A DNA stretch of 64,000 nt from Actinomadura physcomitrii (GCF_008923205.2 NZ_WBMS02000042.1:23163-87162); one strand, 5' to 3'. Shown: positions 33,001-41,358, counted from the stretch's first letter. Numbers and translations: made by a program. Notes: generated by a model from the letters alone, not told the origin.

Positions 33001-34633
33001 CGACGTCGGCGGCGTCCAGCGCCTCGTCCTGCCCGCTGGAGATCGCCAGCACGACGTGGCCGTCGCGCTGCAGCGCGCGGACGGACTCCGCCAGCCCGCC
33101 GACGTCGACGGGGGAGTCGTCGCCCCAGGCGACCAGCTCCTGGATGCTGGCGTGCCCGGTCAGCACGACCACGTCGGCCGCCTCGTGCGCGGCCGACAGC
33201 AGCGCCTCCGCCAGCGGGTCGAGCGAGGAGCCGACCCGCACCCGGCCGCGGCGCCGGTCCCGCTCGTCGAGCAGGTCGAGGGTGACGCCCTGCGGGTCGG
33301 CGGGGGCGCCGTACGGGGCGTCCGGCGCGCGCGCCAGGCGCCATGGGCCCGCCGGGTCCGCGGGCCACGGGCCGGGCCCCGCCAGGTCCGCGGTGGCGCA
33401 GCGGGCCAGCACGGCTCCGGCGGCGCGCCACACGTCCGCGTCGTCCATGCTCTCGGTGAGCGCGACGGCCGACAGCAGCCGCAGCTCCCCGTCGCACAGC
33501 ACGCCCGAGTCGATGACGACGGCGCCGACCCGGTCGAGCCGGCGCAGCGCGCCAGGGTCGAGGACGACGGTGCCGTGCGCCGCGAGGTCGTGGCCCAGCA
33601 CCGCGGCGAACGCCTCCCGGCCGTGCCGCGCCGCCTTCGGGACGGTCGCGAGCAGCAGGTCGGCGGCGGCCGACGCGCTCCGGGTGCCCGCGAGGACCCC
33701 GACCCCGCCGAGCAGGTGCCCGAGCGCGGTCCGGTTCCCGGCCCGCTCGACCGGGCCGTCGGGCAGCGGGCACGGCCGCTCGGCGCGGGCGGCGCTGGTC
33801 TGCGGCTGCTCCCCGGCGACCGCCAGATCCGGTTCGCGGCGCCGCCACGCGTCGCGGCGCGCGCCGATCTCGTACAGCTGGAAGGCGCGGTGCGCGGCGT
33901 CGGCGGCCAGCGGCGCGATGCCCTGCCCGGCTCCCTGGACGACCGCGTTCGCGGTCCCGAGCAGCGCGTCGGCGCGGAGCCTGCCGAGCCGCCGCTCCAG
34001 CACCGACCGGAGGTGCGGCAGCGCGTCCGCGACGGACACGGCCGCCCGCACGGGGCTCGGCATCGGCGGGAGGTTCAGCAGCCTCGCGGCCACCGCGCCG
34101 ACCGCGCCGGCGCAGTCGGCGACCAGGGCGGACGTGGCGGCGGCCCAGGCCGCGTCGTCGTCGGGCGGCATCGCGTGCGCGCTGTGGTCGAACCGGTCTG
34201 CGTTGTGGGCGTCTTCGACGTCCTCGATGGCCGCGACGAGGTCGCCGGGGTCCACCGAGCCCTCCGCGTAGGTGATCATGACGTGCCCGGTGACCGCGTT
34301 GACCTCCGCCCAGTTCACGCCTTCGACGCGGCGCAGCGCCTCGGTCAGCGCCCGCACGTACCGGCGGTGGCGCTCGCCGCCGCCCGCGAGCCCGTTGCAC
34401 TGTATGTGCGCACGTCCGCCGTGCGTCCAGACGCGCCGCCTGCGCCCGCCGGACGCCAGCGACGCGAAGCCTCCGAGGACGCGGGAGGTGTGGCGCGCAC
34501 CCGTCCGGACGCCGGTGGCGGTGGCGTGCGCGCCCAGTTCCGCGCCCTTGGCGGCCAGGCTCGACGCGGCGTCCGCCGCGGCGGCGGGCACGCTCAGCAC
34601 CGCCCTGGCCAGGGACGCCCCCGGAAACGCCAC
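30026..34633 (-). CDS. giant P-type ATPase, CtpI/CtpH-like, with degenerate N-terminal half
   Basis: A 1535-residue membrane protein, about twice the normal P-type ATPase length, like mycobacterial CtpI/CtpH. The C-terminal half is complete: TGESVPVAK, PEGLPL in helix 4 (P2-type, Ca2+-ATPase-like), DKTGTLTEG, KGAPEVLLARCT, MITGDHPDTA and GDGANDAAAIRRADVG. The N-terminal half has an HMA-like fold (ALTEALRRVEGVNWAEVNAVTGHVMITYAEG) without the Cys pair, and a P-type-like segment where VVIDSGVL stands in place of DKTGT, so it cannot be phosphorylated. The transported ion is unknown; calcium or magnesium is suggested by PEGLPL only. It converges with the DinB-family gene. Confidence 0.88.
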   Translation of the reverse strand: MAFPGASLARAVLSVPAAAADAASSLAAKGAELGAHATATGVRTGARHTSRVLGGFASLASGGRRRRVWTHGGRAHIQCNGLAGGGERHRRYVRALTEALRRVEGVNWAEVNAVTGHVMITYAEGSVDPGDLVAAIEDVEDAHNADRFDHSAHAMPPDDDAAWAAATSALVADCAGAVGAVAARLLNLPPMPSPVRAAVSVADALPHLRSVLERRLGRLRADALLGTANAVVQGAGQGIAPLAADAAHRAFQLYEIGARRDAWRRREPDLAVAGEQPQTSAARAERPCPLPDGPVERAGNRTALGHLLGGVGVLAGTRSASAAADLLLATVPKAARHGREAFAAVLGHDLAAHGTVVLDPGALRRLDRVGAVVIDSGVLCDGELRLLSAVALTESMDDADVWRAAGAVLARCATADLAGPGPWPADPAGPWRLARAPDAPYGAPADPQGVTLDLLDERDRRRGRVRVGSSLDPLAEALLSAAHEAADVVVLTGHASIQELVAWGDDSPVDVGGLAESVRALQRDGHVVLAISSGQDEALDAADVGVSVLRGRGLTDWRADLVTGPGLAGAWRLLTAVRPARRASDRAAELSLSASALGALLIAGRRPRRRLGGPLPRRAAAALPELPPVHAASLMAMLANGLSARRLEHRPLPPPVVRDAWHALTAEEAVRRLAGTARPGEDREPRTAGPLVQRTAIRPGKAVLRLAAAVRQELDDPLTPVLALGAAASAVVGSSVDALLVGSVMAGNALIGGAQRMRAEKALGELMLGQQTRARRLRAGAARPGPSAAEPFAHLRTAATEQISADRLRVGDLIQLRSEDLVPADARLLWAESLEVDEATLTGESVPVAKSVEPSPGADPADRHCMLYEGTTVVAGSAVALVVATADTTEAGRAAALAGTADASSSMQARLAELTHQALPATLLGGAAVTVLGMLRGLPLRRALGSGVAVAVAAVPEGLPLVATLSQLAAARRLSRLGVLVRSTRALEALGRVDTLCFDKTGTLTEGRLRLVRATGPLRPHALAGAGERRVLRVAARACPPPGSRQVPHATDRAVLDRAGDLPPDDRWSLQEELPFETTRGFSASLGHDGYRTVLAVKGAPEVLLARCTRVHASAHHDEPLSASRRRAAAGTVRRLAGQGLRVLAIAERAVADPGAVRGRLADHVDDLALLGFIGIADTPRPTAEEAVQRLGAAGVRTTMITGDHPDTAAAVAAELGIPDADRVLTGAELDAMPAADRIRAVQRAAVFARVSPAQKVRIVKDLRRAGRVVAMTGDGANDAAAIRRADVGIAVVGRGSGAARTAADLVLTAPDTALILDALREGRALWNSVRDAAAILVGGNAGEVSFTVLGTALSGDAPLSTRQLLVVNMLTDMLPALAVAITPAGSGGDAAPLGGAPVRGFTGRDMRRALAVRGTATAAAALASWQLGRLTRLVPGGRRRASTMALAALVGAQLGQTLISRWRSPLVMATCALSAAALVAVIETPGVSAFFGCTPLGPGAWAIVTASAVAATLAAALAPRLLPSAAPEPEPEPA

Positions 34634-34731
34634 TGCCCGCCCCTCCCGCCCGCGGAGTTCGGCCTGCCACCGACGAACGGCGGGTACCCGTGGTCACGCT
34701 CGGTAAACGGTCGATGACCGCAGTCGAGCCG

Positions 34732-35253
34732 TCAGCCGGTGCCGGGCGCGGCCTGCCGGAGCGCCGCGTTCTCCACGCGGAGGCGCACGGCCAGCATCCC
34801 GAGGTTCGCGACCGTGAAGACCGCCGCCGTGAGCCACGCGGTGTGGACGAGCGGCAGCGCGACGCCCTCCGCGACCACGGCGACGTAGTTCGGATGGCGC
34901 AGGAAGCGGTACGGGCCGCGGTCGACGAGCGGGAGCCCCGGGACGGTGACGACCCGGGTGTTCCACTGCTCGCGCAGCGACGCGATGCACCACCAGCGCA
35001 GCGCCTGGGCGAGGACGGCGATGGTCAGCATCGGCCACCCCAGGGCCGGGACGAACGGCCGGTGCAGCAGCCACACCTCCAACGGCGCGCCCGCCAGCAG
35101 GACGGCCTGGACGGCGATGAACCCCGGGTAGTGCCGCCGCCCGTGCTCCACGCCGCCGCGCCGCCGCGCCCACGCCAGGTGGCGCCGCGACAAGGCGACC
35201 TCGGCGGCCCGCTCGGCGGCGACGAGAAGGATCAGCAGCGTGTACGCGATCAG
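34732..35253 (-). CDS. ICMT-family methyltransferase, SrsB-like
   Basis: About 173 residues if read from a CTG at 35253. The ICMT domain shows SLREQWNTRVVTVPG, GPYRFLRHPNYVAVVAEGVALP and several helices; members methylate prenylcysteine or phenolic lipids. Immediately downstream of a type III PKS it matches SrsB of Streptomyces griseus, which O-methylates alkylresorcinols. The only standard start in frame is a TTG at 35193. That would remove the first helix (LIAYTLLILLVAAERAAEV), which relatives have. The CTG begins 4 bases after the PKS stop, so reinitiation at a non-standard codon, or a sequence error, is likely. Confidence 0.8.
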   Translation of the reverse strand: MIAYTLLILLVAAERAAEVALSRRHLAWARRRGGVEHGRRHYPGFIAVQAVLLAGAPLEVWLLHRPFVPALGWPMLTIAVLAQALRWWCIASLREQWNTRVVTVPGLPLVDRGPYRFLRHPNYVAVVAEGVALPLVHTAWLTAAVFTVANLGMLAVRLRVENAALRQAAPGTG

Positions 35254-35257
35254 GGGG

Positions 35258-36325
35258 TCACCACCGCAGCAGCAGCATCTCGGCGGAGAACCCCGGGCCG
35301 AGGGCCATCAGCACGCCGGGCGCGCCGGGCGGCTGCGGCCGCCGCGCGATGGTCTCCTCCAGCACGTTGAGCACCGACACCGACGACAGGTTCCCGGCCC
35401 GGCGCAGCGACTCCCAGGTCAGGTCCAGCTCGCCGCCGTCCAGCCCGAACGCCTCGGCGATCGTCTCGATCACCTTGGGGCCGCCCGGATGGCAGACCCA
35501 CGAGGCGATCTCGCCGGGGGACAGGCCGTGCTCGCGCAGGAACGCGGCGACGTCGTCGGCGAGGGTCGCCTTCACGTGGTCGACGAGGTCGGCGGCCAGC
35601 CGGATGCGCAGGCCGTGCTCGCCGACGTTCCAGCCCATCAGCCGGGACGTGTCCGGGTAGAGGCGGCTGGCGGTCGCGACGACGCGCGGGCCCCGGCCCG
35701 GACCGTCCGGCCGCCGCACGCGGGCGCTCCGCCGGTCGCCCGCCGCGACCACGGCCGCGGCGCCGTCGCCGAACAGTCCGCTGCCGACCAGGTTCGCCAT
35801 CGACGCGTCGTCGCGCTGGACGGTCAGCGAGCACAGCTCGGCGCAGACCAGCACCGCGACCTGCTCGGGCCAGGCGCGCAGGTAGTCGTGGACGCGCGAC
35901 AGCCCGGCCGCCCCGGCGGCGCACCCCAGCCCGAACACCGGCAGCCGCCTGACGTCCTCGCGCAGTCCCGCCCGCTGCGCCAGCGCCGCGTCCAGCGACG
36001 GGGTCGCCACCCCGGTCGACGAGCAGAACACCAGGTGGTCGACCTCGCCGGGCTCGACGCCGGCGCCGTCCAGGGCGTCCCGGACGGCGCGTTCCGCCAG
36101 GTCCAGCCCGGTGGCGATGTAGGTGTCGTTCGCGGCGGTGAAATCGGTGAGCCGGTCGTAGTCCTCGATCGGCAGCGCGAGGTTGCGGCCGCTCACCTGC
36201 GTCGCGGAATGCAGCCGCTCGACGAGCCGCCGGTCGGCCCGGACAGTCCGGACGACGGCCTCGGTGATCTGCCGCTGGTCATAGCGATGTTCCGGAAGAA
36301 CGGTCCGTACCGCCAGCACGCGCAT
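35258..36325 (-). CDS. type III polyketide synthase, SrsA-like
   Basis: A 355-residue chalcone/stilbene-synthase-fold homodimeric enzyme that extends an acyl starter with malonyl units. The nucleophilic Cys135 is in VFGLGCAAGAAGL, the catalytic His is in WVCHPGGPKVIE, and Asn is in RAGNLSSVSVLNVL; the C-terminal loop is GFSAEMLLLRW. Together with the ICMT-like gene directly downstream it resembles srsA-srsB, which make methylated phenolic lipids (alkylresorcinols) from fatty-acyl starters; an srsC-type hydroxylase is absent. I chose the ATG at 36325, with GGAGG close upstream, rather than that at 36352. Confidence 0.9.
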   Translation of the reverse strand: MRVLAVRTVLPEHRYDQRQITEAVVRTVRADRRLVERLHSATQVSGRNLALPIEDYDRLTDFTAANDTYIATGLDLAERAVRDALDGAGVEPGEVDHLVFCSSTGVATPSLDAALAQRAGLREDVRRLPVFGLGCAAGAAGLSRVHDYLRAWPEQVAVLVCAELCSLTVQRDDASMANLVGSGLFGDGAAAVVAAGDRRSARVRRPDGPGRGPRVVATASRLYPDTSRLMGWNVGEHGLRIRLAADLVDHVKATLADDVAAFLREHGLSPGEIASWVCHPGGPKVIETIAEAFGLDGGELDLTWESLRRAGNLSSVSVLNVLEETIARRPQPPGAPGVLMALGPGFSAEMLLLRW

Positions 36326-36453
36326 GAGACCTCCACTCCTCGGGCTCCCCATGCCCGCCTCGGCGGCCCTAATGCCGATCCGCTGGCGGCGGACGGCCGC
36401 GATGCCGCATCCGACGGCTTCCGCAAGGTGATCGTCACCGCGACAATGGGGGC

Positions 36454-37092
36454 GTGCTGCGGCTGGCGATCGTCGACGACCATCCGGTGGCCCGGCGGGG
36501 CCTCGCGGCGATCCTCGCCGAGGACGCGGACCTGGAGGTCGTCGCCTCGGTCGCGGCGCCCGCCGCGCTGCCCGGCTTGGACGGCCTGGACGTGGTGCTG
36601 TGCGACCTGTACCTGGACGGGGACCGCCCGGCGGTCGCGGCGGTCCGGGAGCTGAGCCGGGTCACGCGGGTGCTGGTGGTGTCGGCGGCGAGCCGCCCGG
36701 CGGACGTGCTGGCCTGCATGGCGGCGGGCGCGGCCGGCTACGCCACCAAGGACATGGAGGAGGACGCGCTGCGGGCCGCGGTCCGCGAGGTCGCCGCCGG
36801 CGGGTTCCACCTGTCGCCGCAGCTCGCCGCGATCGTCGGGGCGGCGGAGCGCAGCAGGCCCGGCGGCGGGACGGCGCTGACGGCCCGCGAGCGGGAGGCG
36901 CTCGACTGGATCGCGCGCGGCATGACGCACGCGCAGGCCGCGCGCCGGATGGGCGTCGCGCCGTCCACGGTCGACACCTACGTGAAGCGGATCCGCGCGA
37001 GGCTCCGGCTGGGCAACAAGGCGGAGCTGGTCTGGTTCGCGCGCAACCTCGCCGAAGGGGACGCCGGTGGACGCGGCGGCCCGACCGGCTGA
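36454..37092 (+). CDS. NarL/LuxR-type response regulator
   Basis: A 212-residue regulator. The receiver domain has the acidic pair in IVDDHPVARRG, the phospho-acceptor Asp in VVLCDLYLDG (near residue 51), Ser in VLVVSAAS and Lys in GYATKDMEE. The LuxR HTH is TAREREALDWIARGMTHAQAARRMGVAPSTVDTYVKRI. The GTG start lacks a clear ribosome site, so a short or leaderless leader is possible. It overlaps the following histidine kinase gene by 26 bases, and the two form a two-component pair. Confidence 0.92.
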   Translation: MLRLAIVDDHPVARRGLAAILAEDADLEVVASVAAPAALPGLDGLDVVLCDLYLDGDRPAVAAVRELSRVTRVLVVSAASRPADVLACMAAGAAGYATKDMEEDALRAAVREVAAGGFHLSPQLAAIVGAAERSRPGGGTALTAREREALDWIARGMTHAQAARRMGVAPSTVDTYVKRIRARLRLGNKAELVWFARNLAEGDAGGRGGPTG

Positions 37093-38314
37093 CGCGCCGG
37101 TGCCCGCGCGCCCCGGTGAGGCGGCGTATCCCGGTGAGGCGGCGGCGCGGGTCGTGCGGATGGAGGCGTGGTCGCTGCTCGCCACCCGGTCGGCGGCGCT
37201 GCTCAACGTCGCGGTGGCGCTCGGCACCGGCGCCGGCGGCGGGCAGCTGTTCGGCCCGGCGGTCCTGCTGGCCGCCGCGCTGGCCGCGGAGTCGATGCTG
37301 CTCGCCGGGTGGGCACTGCGGCGCGGCAGGCCGGGCCCGTGGGCGGGCTGGACGGACCTCGCGGCGGGCTGCGCCGCCCTCGCCGCCAACGCCGCGCTGG
37401 TCGCCGGCGCCGACGTCCACACCTGGGGGTTCTTCGCCTACCCGTACACGCTCGTCGGGTCGTGCGCGCTCGGCCTGCTGCTCCCGCGCGCGTGGCAGGT
37501 CGCGGCGGGCGCGGTGACGCTGGCGCTGGCCTACGGCGCCGCCGACCACCTGTCGAGCGGGCAGCCGCTGTGGAACGCGGTGCCGAACGCGGCCAGCTAC
37601 CTCGGCATCGCGCCCGTCGTGTGGGTCGTCGCGCGGTGGCTGCGCCGGATGGCCGCCGACCTCGACGCCTCCCGCGCGGCGGCGCTGGACCTCGCGCGGC
37701 GGCGGGCCGTCGCGGCGGAACGGGAACGGCAGGCGCGGATGCTGCACGACCGCGTCCTGCAGACACTGGAGACCCTCGGCGGCGGGACGTGGGTCGCCGA
37801 CGCCTGGATGCGCGACCAGGTGCGGGCCGAGGCGGCGTGGCTGCGCTGGCTCGTGGAGCGGGGCGGCGCCGTCCCGGACGGCGAGGTGCCCGACCTGGCG
37901 TCGGGCCTGCAGGCCCTCGCGCGCGACCGCGCCCGCGACGGGCTGCGCGTGGCCGTCCGGTTCCCGCCGCCTCCCCACGACGACCTGTCGGGCGTGCCGG
38001 ACGCGGTGGCGGACGCGCTGCTCGGCGCCTGCCGCGAGGCCCTCACCAACGTGATCAAGCACGCGGGCACGGACCGGGCCGTGCTGTGGGCCGCCGTCGA
38101 GGACGGCACCGTCGTGGTGACCGTCGTCGACCAGGGCCGCGGGTTCGACCCGGCCGCCCGGCCACGCGGGCTCGGGCTGTCGCGCTCGGTCGAGGGGCGC
38201 GTGGCGGACGTCGGCGGCACCGTCCGGGTGGACGCGGCACCCGGCGCGGGCACCTGCGTGGAGCTGCGCGTCCTGCTGCCGGAACCCGCTCGGGGCGCCG
38301 CTGACCTGCACTGA
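37067..38314 (+). CDS. membrane histidine kinase of the DesK/NarX type
   Basis: A 415-residue sensor. Four to five N-terminal helices (about residues 33-190) make a membrane sensor without a large outer domain. The dimerisation H-box is ERQARMLHDRVLQTLETLGG. The ATPase domain has an N-box in CREALTNVIKHAG, and G-boxes DQGRGFDP and RGLGLSRSVEGRV. It phosphorylates the co-encoded regulator. The signal is unknown. The GTG start overlaps the end of the regulator gene. Confidence 0.9.
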   Translation: MDAAARPADAPVPARPGEAAYPGEAAARVVRMEAWSLLATRSAALLNVAVALGTGAGGGQLFGPAVLLAAALAAESMLLAGWALRRGRPGPWAGWTDLAAGCAALAANAALVAGADVHTWGFFAYPYTLVGSCALGLLLPRAWQVAAGAVTLALAYGAADHLSSGQPLWNAVPNAASYLGIAPVVWVVARWLRRMAADLDASRAAALDLARRRAVAAERERQARMLHDRVLQTLETLGGGTWVADAWMRDQVRAEAAWLRWLVERGGAVPDGEVPDLASGLQALARDRARDGLRVAVRFPPPPHDDLSGVPDAVADALLGACREALTNVIKHAGTDRAVLWAAVEDGTVVVTVVDQGRGFDPAARPRGLGLSRSVEGRVADVGGTVRVDAAPGAGTCVELRVLLPEPARGAADLH

Positions 38315-38386
38315 AGTGCGCTGTCCCCGAAATTGTGGACAGGCCGGGTCTGGCCGGGCGGCCGCTGCGGACCGTACAACTCGATC

Positions 38387-39085
38387 ATGCACGACTTCGA
38401 TCTCCCACCCGGCGGTACGGGCGGTTCCGGCGGTACTAACGGTTCCAGTGGTACGGAGCGCGGCGGGATGCGGGGGCCCCGCCTGGCGCTGGCCGCCGGA
38501 GCGGCGGTGCTCGTGGTCGCGGCGGCCGGGCTGGGCGCGGCCGCCATGGCGTCCTCCGGCGGCGACGGCGGCCGGACGGTGTCCCACACCTTCGCGCTGC
38601 CCGCCGAGGACGGCAAGGACGCGGTCCACGCCCGCATGACCATGGCCATCGGCGAGCCGACCCGGCACACCGGCTGCGGCCGGCTCCGGACCGCGACGGT
38701 GTACCCGATCACGCTGACCATCCGCAACGACGACCCGACCGGCTGGGACGACGACTCGGACCGGCGCACCACGCCCGCCCTCGAACTCGGGCTCGGCAGG
38801 GCCGACGGCGAGCCGGACCCGAGTGCGACGCCCGATGACCCGTTCATCGTGACCGACGAGAACTGCCGGCCCTTCGAGGACGTCTCCGACCGGATCATGG
38901 AGATCCCGGCGCACCGGCAGACGACCGTCCACCTGGAGTTGCAGGCGTCGTCCGCGCCGGCGCACGAGCAGGTCGTGCTCGCCGCGCTGCGCGCCGACGC
39001 GCTGACCAACGGGCTGGCCACGACGAAGGCCGCCTGGGCGCTCCGCCTCGACGGGAGCCCGTTCCCCCTGCCCGCCCCGTCCTGA
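38387..39085 (+). CDS. membrane-anchored secreted protein of unknown function
   Basis: A 232-residue protein. A short Gly/Ser/Thr-rich cytosolic stretch is followed by one helix (about residues 33-52, LALAAGAAVLVVAAAGLGAAAM). An extracellular beta-rich domain follows, with two Cys (HTGCGRLR and DENCRPFED) that may form a disulfide, and the acidic patch NDDPTGWDDDSDRR. I do not recognise a family. The ATG at 38387 is preferred to a TTG at 38333 because the upstream residues look non-coding. Confidence 0.72.
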   Translation: MHDFDLPPGGTGGSGGTNGSSGTERGGMRGPRLALAAGAAVLVVAAAGLGAAAMASSGGDGGRTVSHTFALPAEDGKDAVHARMTMAIGEPTRHTGCGRLRTATVYPITLTIRNDDPTGWDDDSDRRTTPALELGLGRADGEPDPSATPDDPFIVTDENCRPFEDVSDRIMEIPAHRQTTVHLELQASSAPAHEQVVLAALRADALTNGLATTKAAWALRLDGSPFPLPAPS

Positions 39086-39163
39086 GCCGGCGGAGCGAAC
39101 ATATCCCCCGTGAATTGGGTAGACGTGAGGTAAGGAGCGGAACGACCGACGGCTGGACATGAC

Positions 39164-39517
39164 ATGTTCGAGATCGAGGACATCCGGGAGTGGCGCGGGG
39201 AGGACGTGGTCGACGCCTCCGGGAGCAGGATCGGTGAGCTGGAGGCGGTCTACGTCGACACCGCCACCGACCAGCCGTCCTTCGCCACCGTCAAGGTGGG
39301 GTTTCCGACCAGGCAGCGGCTGGTGTTCGCGCCGCTCGACGGGGCGGTCGCGGGGCCCGGGCACGTCCGGCTCGCGCACGACAAGAAGCGGGTGAAGGGC
39401 GCCCCGTCGATCGGCACCGACGGCGAGCTGCCGGCGAGCGAGGAGCAGGCGGTCTTCGAGTACTACGACCTGCCGTACGGGGCGGGTCCGAACGAGCGGC
39501 GGCTGGGCCGCCGCTGA
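39164..39517 (+). CDS. PRC-barrel domain protein
   Basis: A 117-residue protein. MFEIEDIREWRGEDVVDASGSRIGELEAVYVDTATDQPSFATVKVG is the PRC-barrel fold, with DASGSRIG at the usual turn. The C-terminus ends with EEQAVFEYYDLPYG, which resembles the EYYD ending seen in other actinobacterial stress-type PRC proteins. The molecular role is unknown. The upstream region has a GGGTAG sequence that might belong to a SigB-type promoter; this is weak. Confidence 0.85.
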   Translation: MFEIEDIREWRGEDVVDASGSRIGELEAVYVDTATDQPSFATVKVGFPTRQRLVFAPLDGAVAGPGHVRLAHDKKRVKGAPSIGTDGELPASEEQAVFEYYDLPYGAGPNERRLGRR

Positions 39518-39563
39518 CCGCGTGCGCGCCGCGCGCCGCGCGGGGCCGAGGAGGGGAAGCGCC

Positions 39564-39641
39564 ATGGCCTTGTTCCAGATCAATTTGGTGCTGGGCGGCG
39601 TCCGGATGGGCCGGCGGCGGGGGGCGCGGCTCACCCGCTGA
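39564..39641 (+). CDS. possible 25-residue small protein
   Basis: The ATG at 39564 follows GAGGAGGGGAAG at good spacing. The frame encodes a hydrophobic N-terminal half (MALFQINLVLGGVRMG) and a basic tail, ending in TGA. It lies 47 bases after the PRC-barrel gene and could be co-transcribed. There is no family support; the ribosome site is the only strong argument. Confidence 0.35.
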   Translation: MALFQINLVLGGVRMGRRRGARLTR

Positions 39642-39677
39642 CGGCCCGGTGCGCGCCGCCGACCGGCCGGGCCGGCG

Positions 39678-40343
39678 TCACCGGTTCCGGCGTCCGGCCG
39701 CCTCTTCCCCGTCCCTGCGAGGCTCGCGATCAGGGCCGGACGGCCGGAACCGCCGCCACAGCCAGCGGCCGGCCTCCACGAGGACCGACACCCCGATCGC
39801 GATCCCGAGACCGAGCAGCAGGCCCTTGAACGGGTCGTTCTGGAACGCCGCGCCGCCCAGGTAGCCGATCATCGTGGAGTACGTCGCCCACAGGCCGGTC
39901 GCGAGCGCGTCGAACAGCGAGAACGAGTGCAGCGGGTAGCCGACGGCGCCCATCACCAGTGTCGCGGCCGTCCGCCCGCCGGGGATGTAGCGGGCGATGA
40001 GCAGGACGAGGCCGCCGCGCTTGTCGAGGAGCCGCCCGGCCTGGTCGTATGCCTTGCGCCGGCGGCTGCCGGGCCGCAGCCAGACCTTCTCCAGCCAGTC
40101 GCCGGCGTAGCGGCCGATGAAGTAGGAGACGTGGTCGCCGCAGAACGCGCCGGCCCACGCGGTCACGATCACCAGCGGCAGCCACGGCTCCCCGTGGTGG
40201 GCGAACACGCCGGCGGTCACCACCAGCGACTCGCTGGGGAAGATCGGGATGAACGCGTCGACCAGCGACAGGCCGAACAGCGCCGCGTAGATCCATGGCG
40301 ACGACATCAGGCCGCGCAGGTACTCCAGGATGGCGTCGCTCAC
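39678..40343 (-). CDS. DedA-family membrane protein
   Basis: A 221-residue polytopic protein of the DedA/VTT superfamily, which includes lipid scramblases and flippases. Motifs are FIPIFPSESLVVTAG (re-entrant loop with the conserved acidic residue), GAFCGDHVSYFIGRYAG, and RYIPGGRTAATLVMGAVGYP, with the conserved Arg/Gly pair in the second re-entrant hairpin. The C-terminal tail is highly charged. Substrate is unknown; undecaprenyl phosphate recycling or lipid turnover is known for relatives. Confidence 0.92.
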   Translation of the reverse strand: MSDAILEYLRGLMSSPWIYAALFGLSLVDAFIPIFPSESLVVTAGVFAHHGEPWLPLVIVTAWAGAFCGDHVSYFIGRYAGDWLEKVWLRPGSRRRKAYDQAGRLLDKRGGLVLLIARYIPGGRTAATLVMGAVGYPLHSFSLFDALATGLWATYSTMIGYLGGAAFQNDPFKGLLLGLGIAIGVSVLVEAGRWLWRRFRPSGPDREPRRDGEEAAGRRNR

Positions 40344-40557
40344 GACCGGGAACCGTTCCCGGTGCCGCGGAACTGATGCACGGCCGCGCGGTTCGGCGGC
40401 GTTGCGCGGTTCGGGGCGCTGGGCGGTTCGGCGGCGCTCGCCCGGGTCCGCCGGGATTTTGCCTTTCCTGTGAGCCCGGCGCGCATTAGTGCGCTTTCCG
40501 CCCGGGAAGCTCCCCAGCGATCATCGCGCGACGCGCGGTACGGGGGAGAGGGCAGGA

Positions 40558-41358
40558 ATGCGAACAAAAGGAGAACGGTCGCGGGGTGGACGAGCGGCAC
40601 TGGCGGTCGGCGGTGCGGCCGGCCTGGCACTGATGGCGGCGGCACCGGCGGCCTCGGCCGGAGCCGGTCCCGGCGAGGCGCGCACCGTCACGTACCAGGC
40701 GCAGCTCCGGCCCCTGAACCACCAGGCAGGGTCGGGACGGCTGACGCTGCGGCTCCGCGAGAGCACCGCGACGATCACCGAGCGATACTCCGGGCTCGCG
40801 GCGAGGCTCGACGGCGAGCCGTACCCGCACCTGCAGCACATCCACGGCGGTGCGCGCGGGGTGTGCCCGCCGGCGTCCGCCGACCGCAACGGCGACGGGG
40901 TCGTCAGCACGGCGGAGGGCATGCCGTTCTACGGCCCGATCCAGACGACCCTCTCCGTGCGGGGGGACATCACCCCGCAGGGCGGCACGAACCTGGAGAT
41001 CGCGCCGAAGGGGCCGAGCCTGCGCTACGAGCGGACGATCACGCTCAGCCCCGCCGCCGTCGCCTCGCTGCGCAAGGGCATCGCCGTCGTGGTCGTCCAC
41101 GGCGACGACCCAGGGCTGCTCGGTCCCAGGGCACGGAAGGAGAAGAGCGGACTGCTGCCGTGCTCCTTCGGCGGCGACGGGACCGCGTCGCTCTCCCGGA
41201 CGTCCTCCGGGACGATGATCGTCGCCACGCCGCGGGTCGTCAGCGCGGTCTTGAACGCGCGGTCGACGATGTGCCGCATCTGCCCCGGGTCCATGCAGAT
41301 CTGCACGAACTCCGACACGTCGGAGAACAGGTTCTCCAGCGCCACTTCCTGCTGGTAG
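40558..41358 (+). CDS. CHRD-domain secreted protein, 3' end replaced
   Basis: The start at ATG 40558 is supported by GAGAGGGCAGG. A signal sequence (AALAVGGAAGLALMAAAPAASAGA) leads to a CHRD-like domain (YQAQLRPLNHQAGSGRLTLRLRES, LQHIHGGARGVCPP, DRNGDGVVSTAEG, SLRKGIAVVVVHGDD), with the expected calcium-like DRNGDG loop. Homology stops at about residue 190. From about 41150 the frame is the antisense of the thiamine-pyrophosphate gene on the other strand, so the last 70 or so residues are not native. The intact N-terminal domain could still fold. Confidence 0.7.
   Translation: MRTKGERSRGGRAALAVGGAAGLALMAAAPAASAGAGPGEARTVTYQAQLRPLNHQAGSGRLTLRLRESTATITERYSGLAARLDGEPYPHLQHIHGGARGVCPPASADRNGDGVVSTAEGMPFYGPIQTTLSVRGDITPQGGTNLEIAPKGPSLRYERTITLSPAAVASLRKGIAVVVVHGDDPGLLGPRARKEKSGLLPCSFGGDGTASLSRTSSGTMIVATPRVVSAVLNARSTMCRICPGSMQICTNSDTSENRFSSATSCW

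Noticed and set aside
31019..34717. 1232-residue plus-strand frame opposite the P-type ATPase
   Set aside because: Antisense shadow with low-complexity Arg/Gly/Ala composition; the P-type ATPase motifs are on the minus strand.
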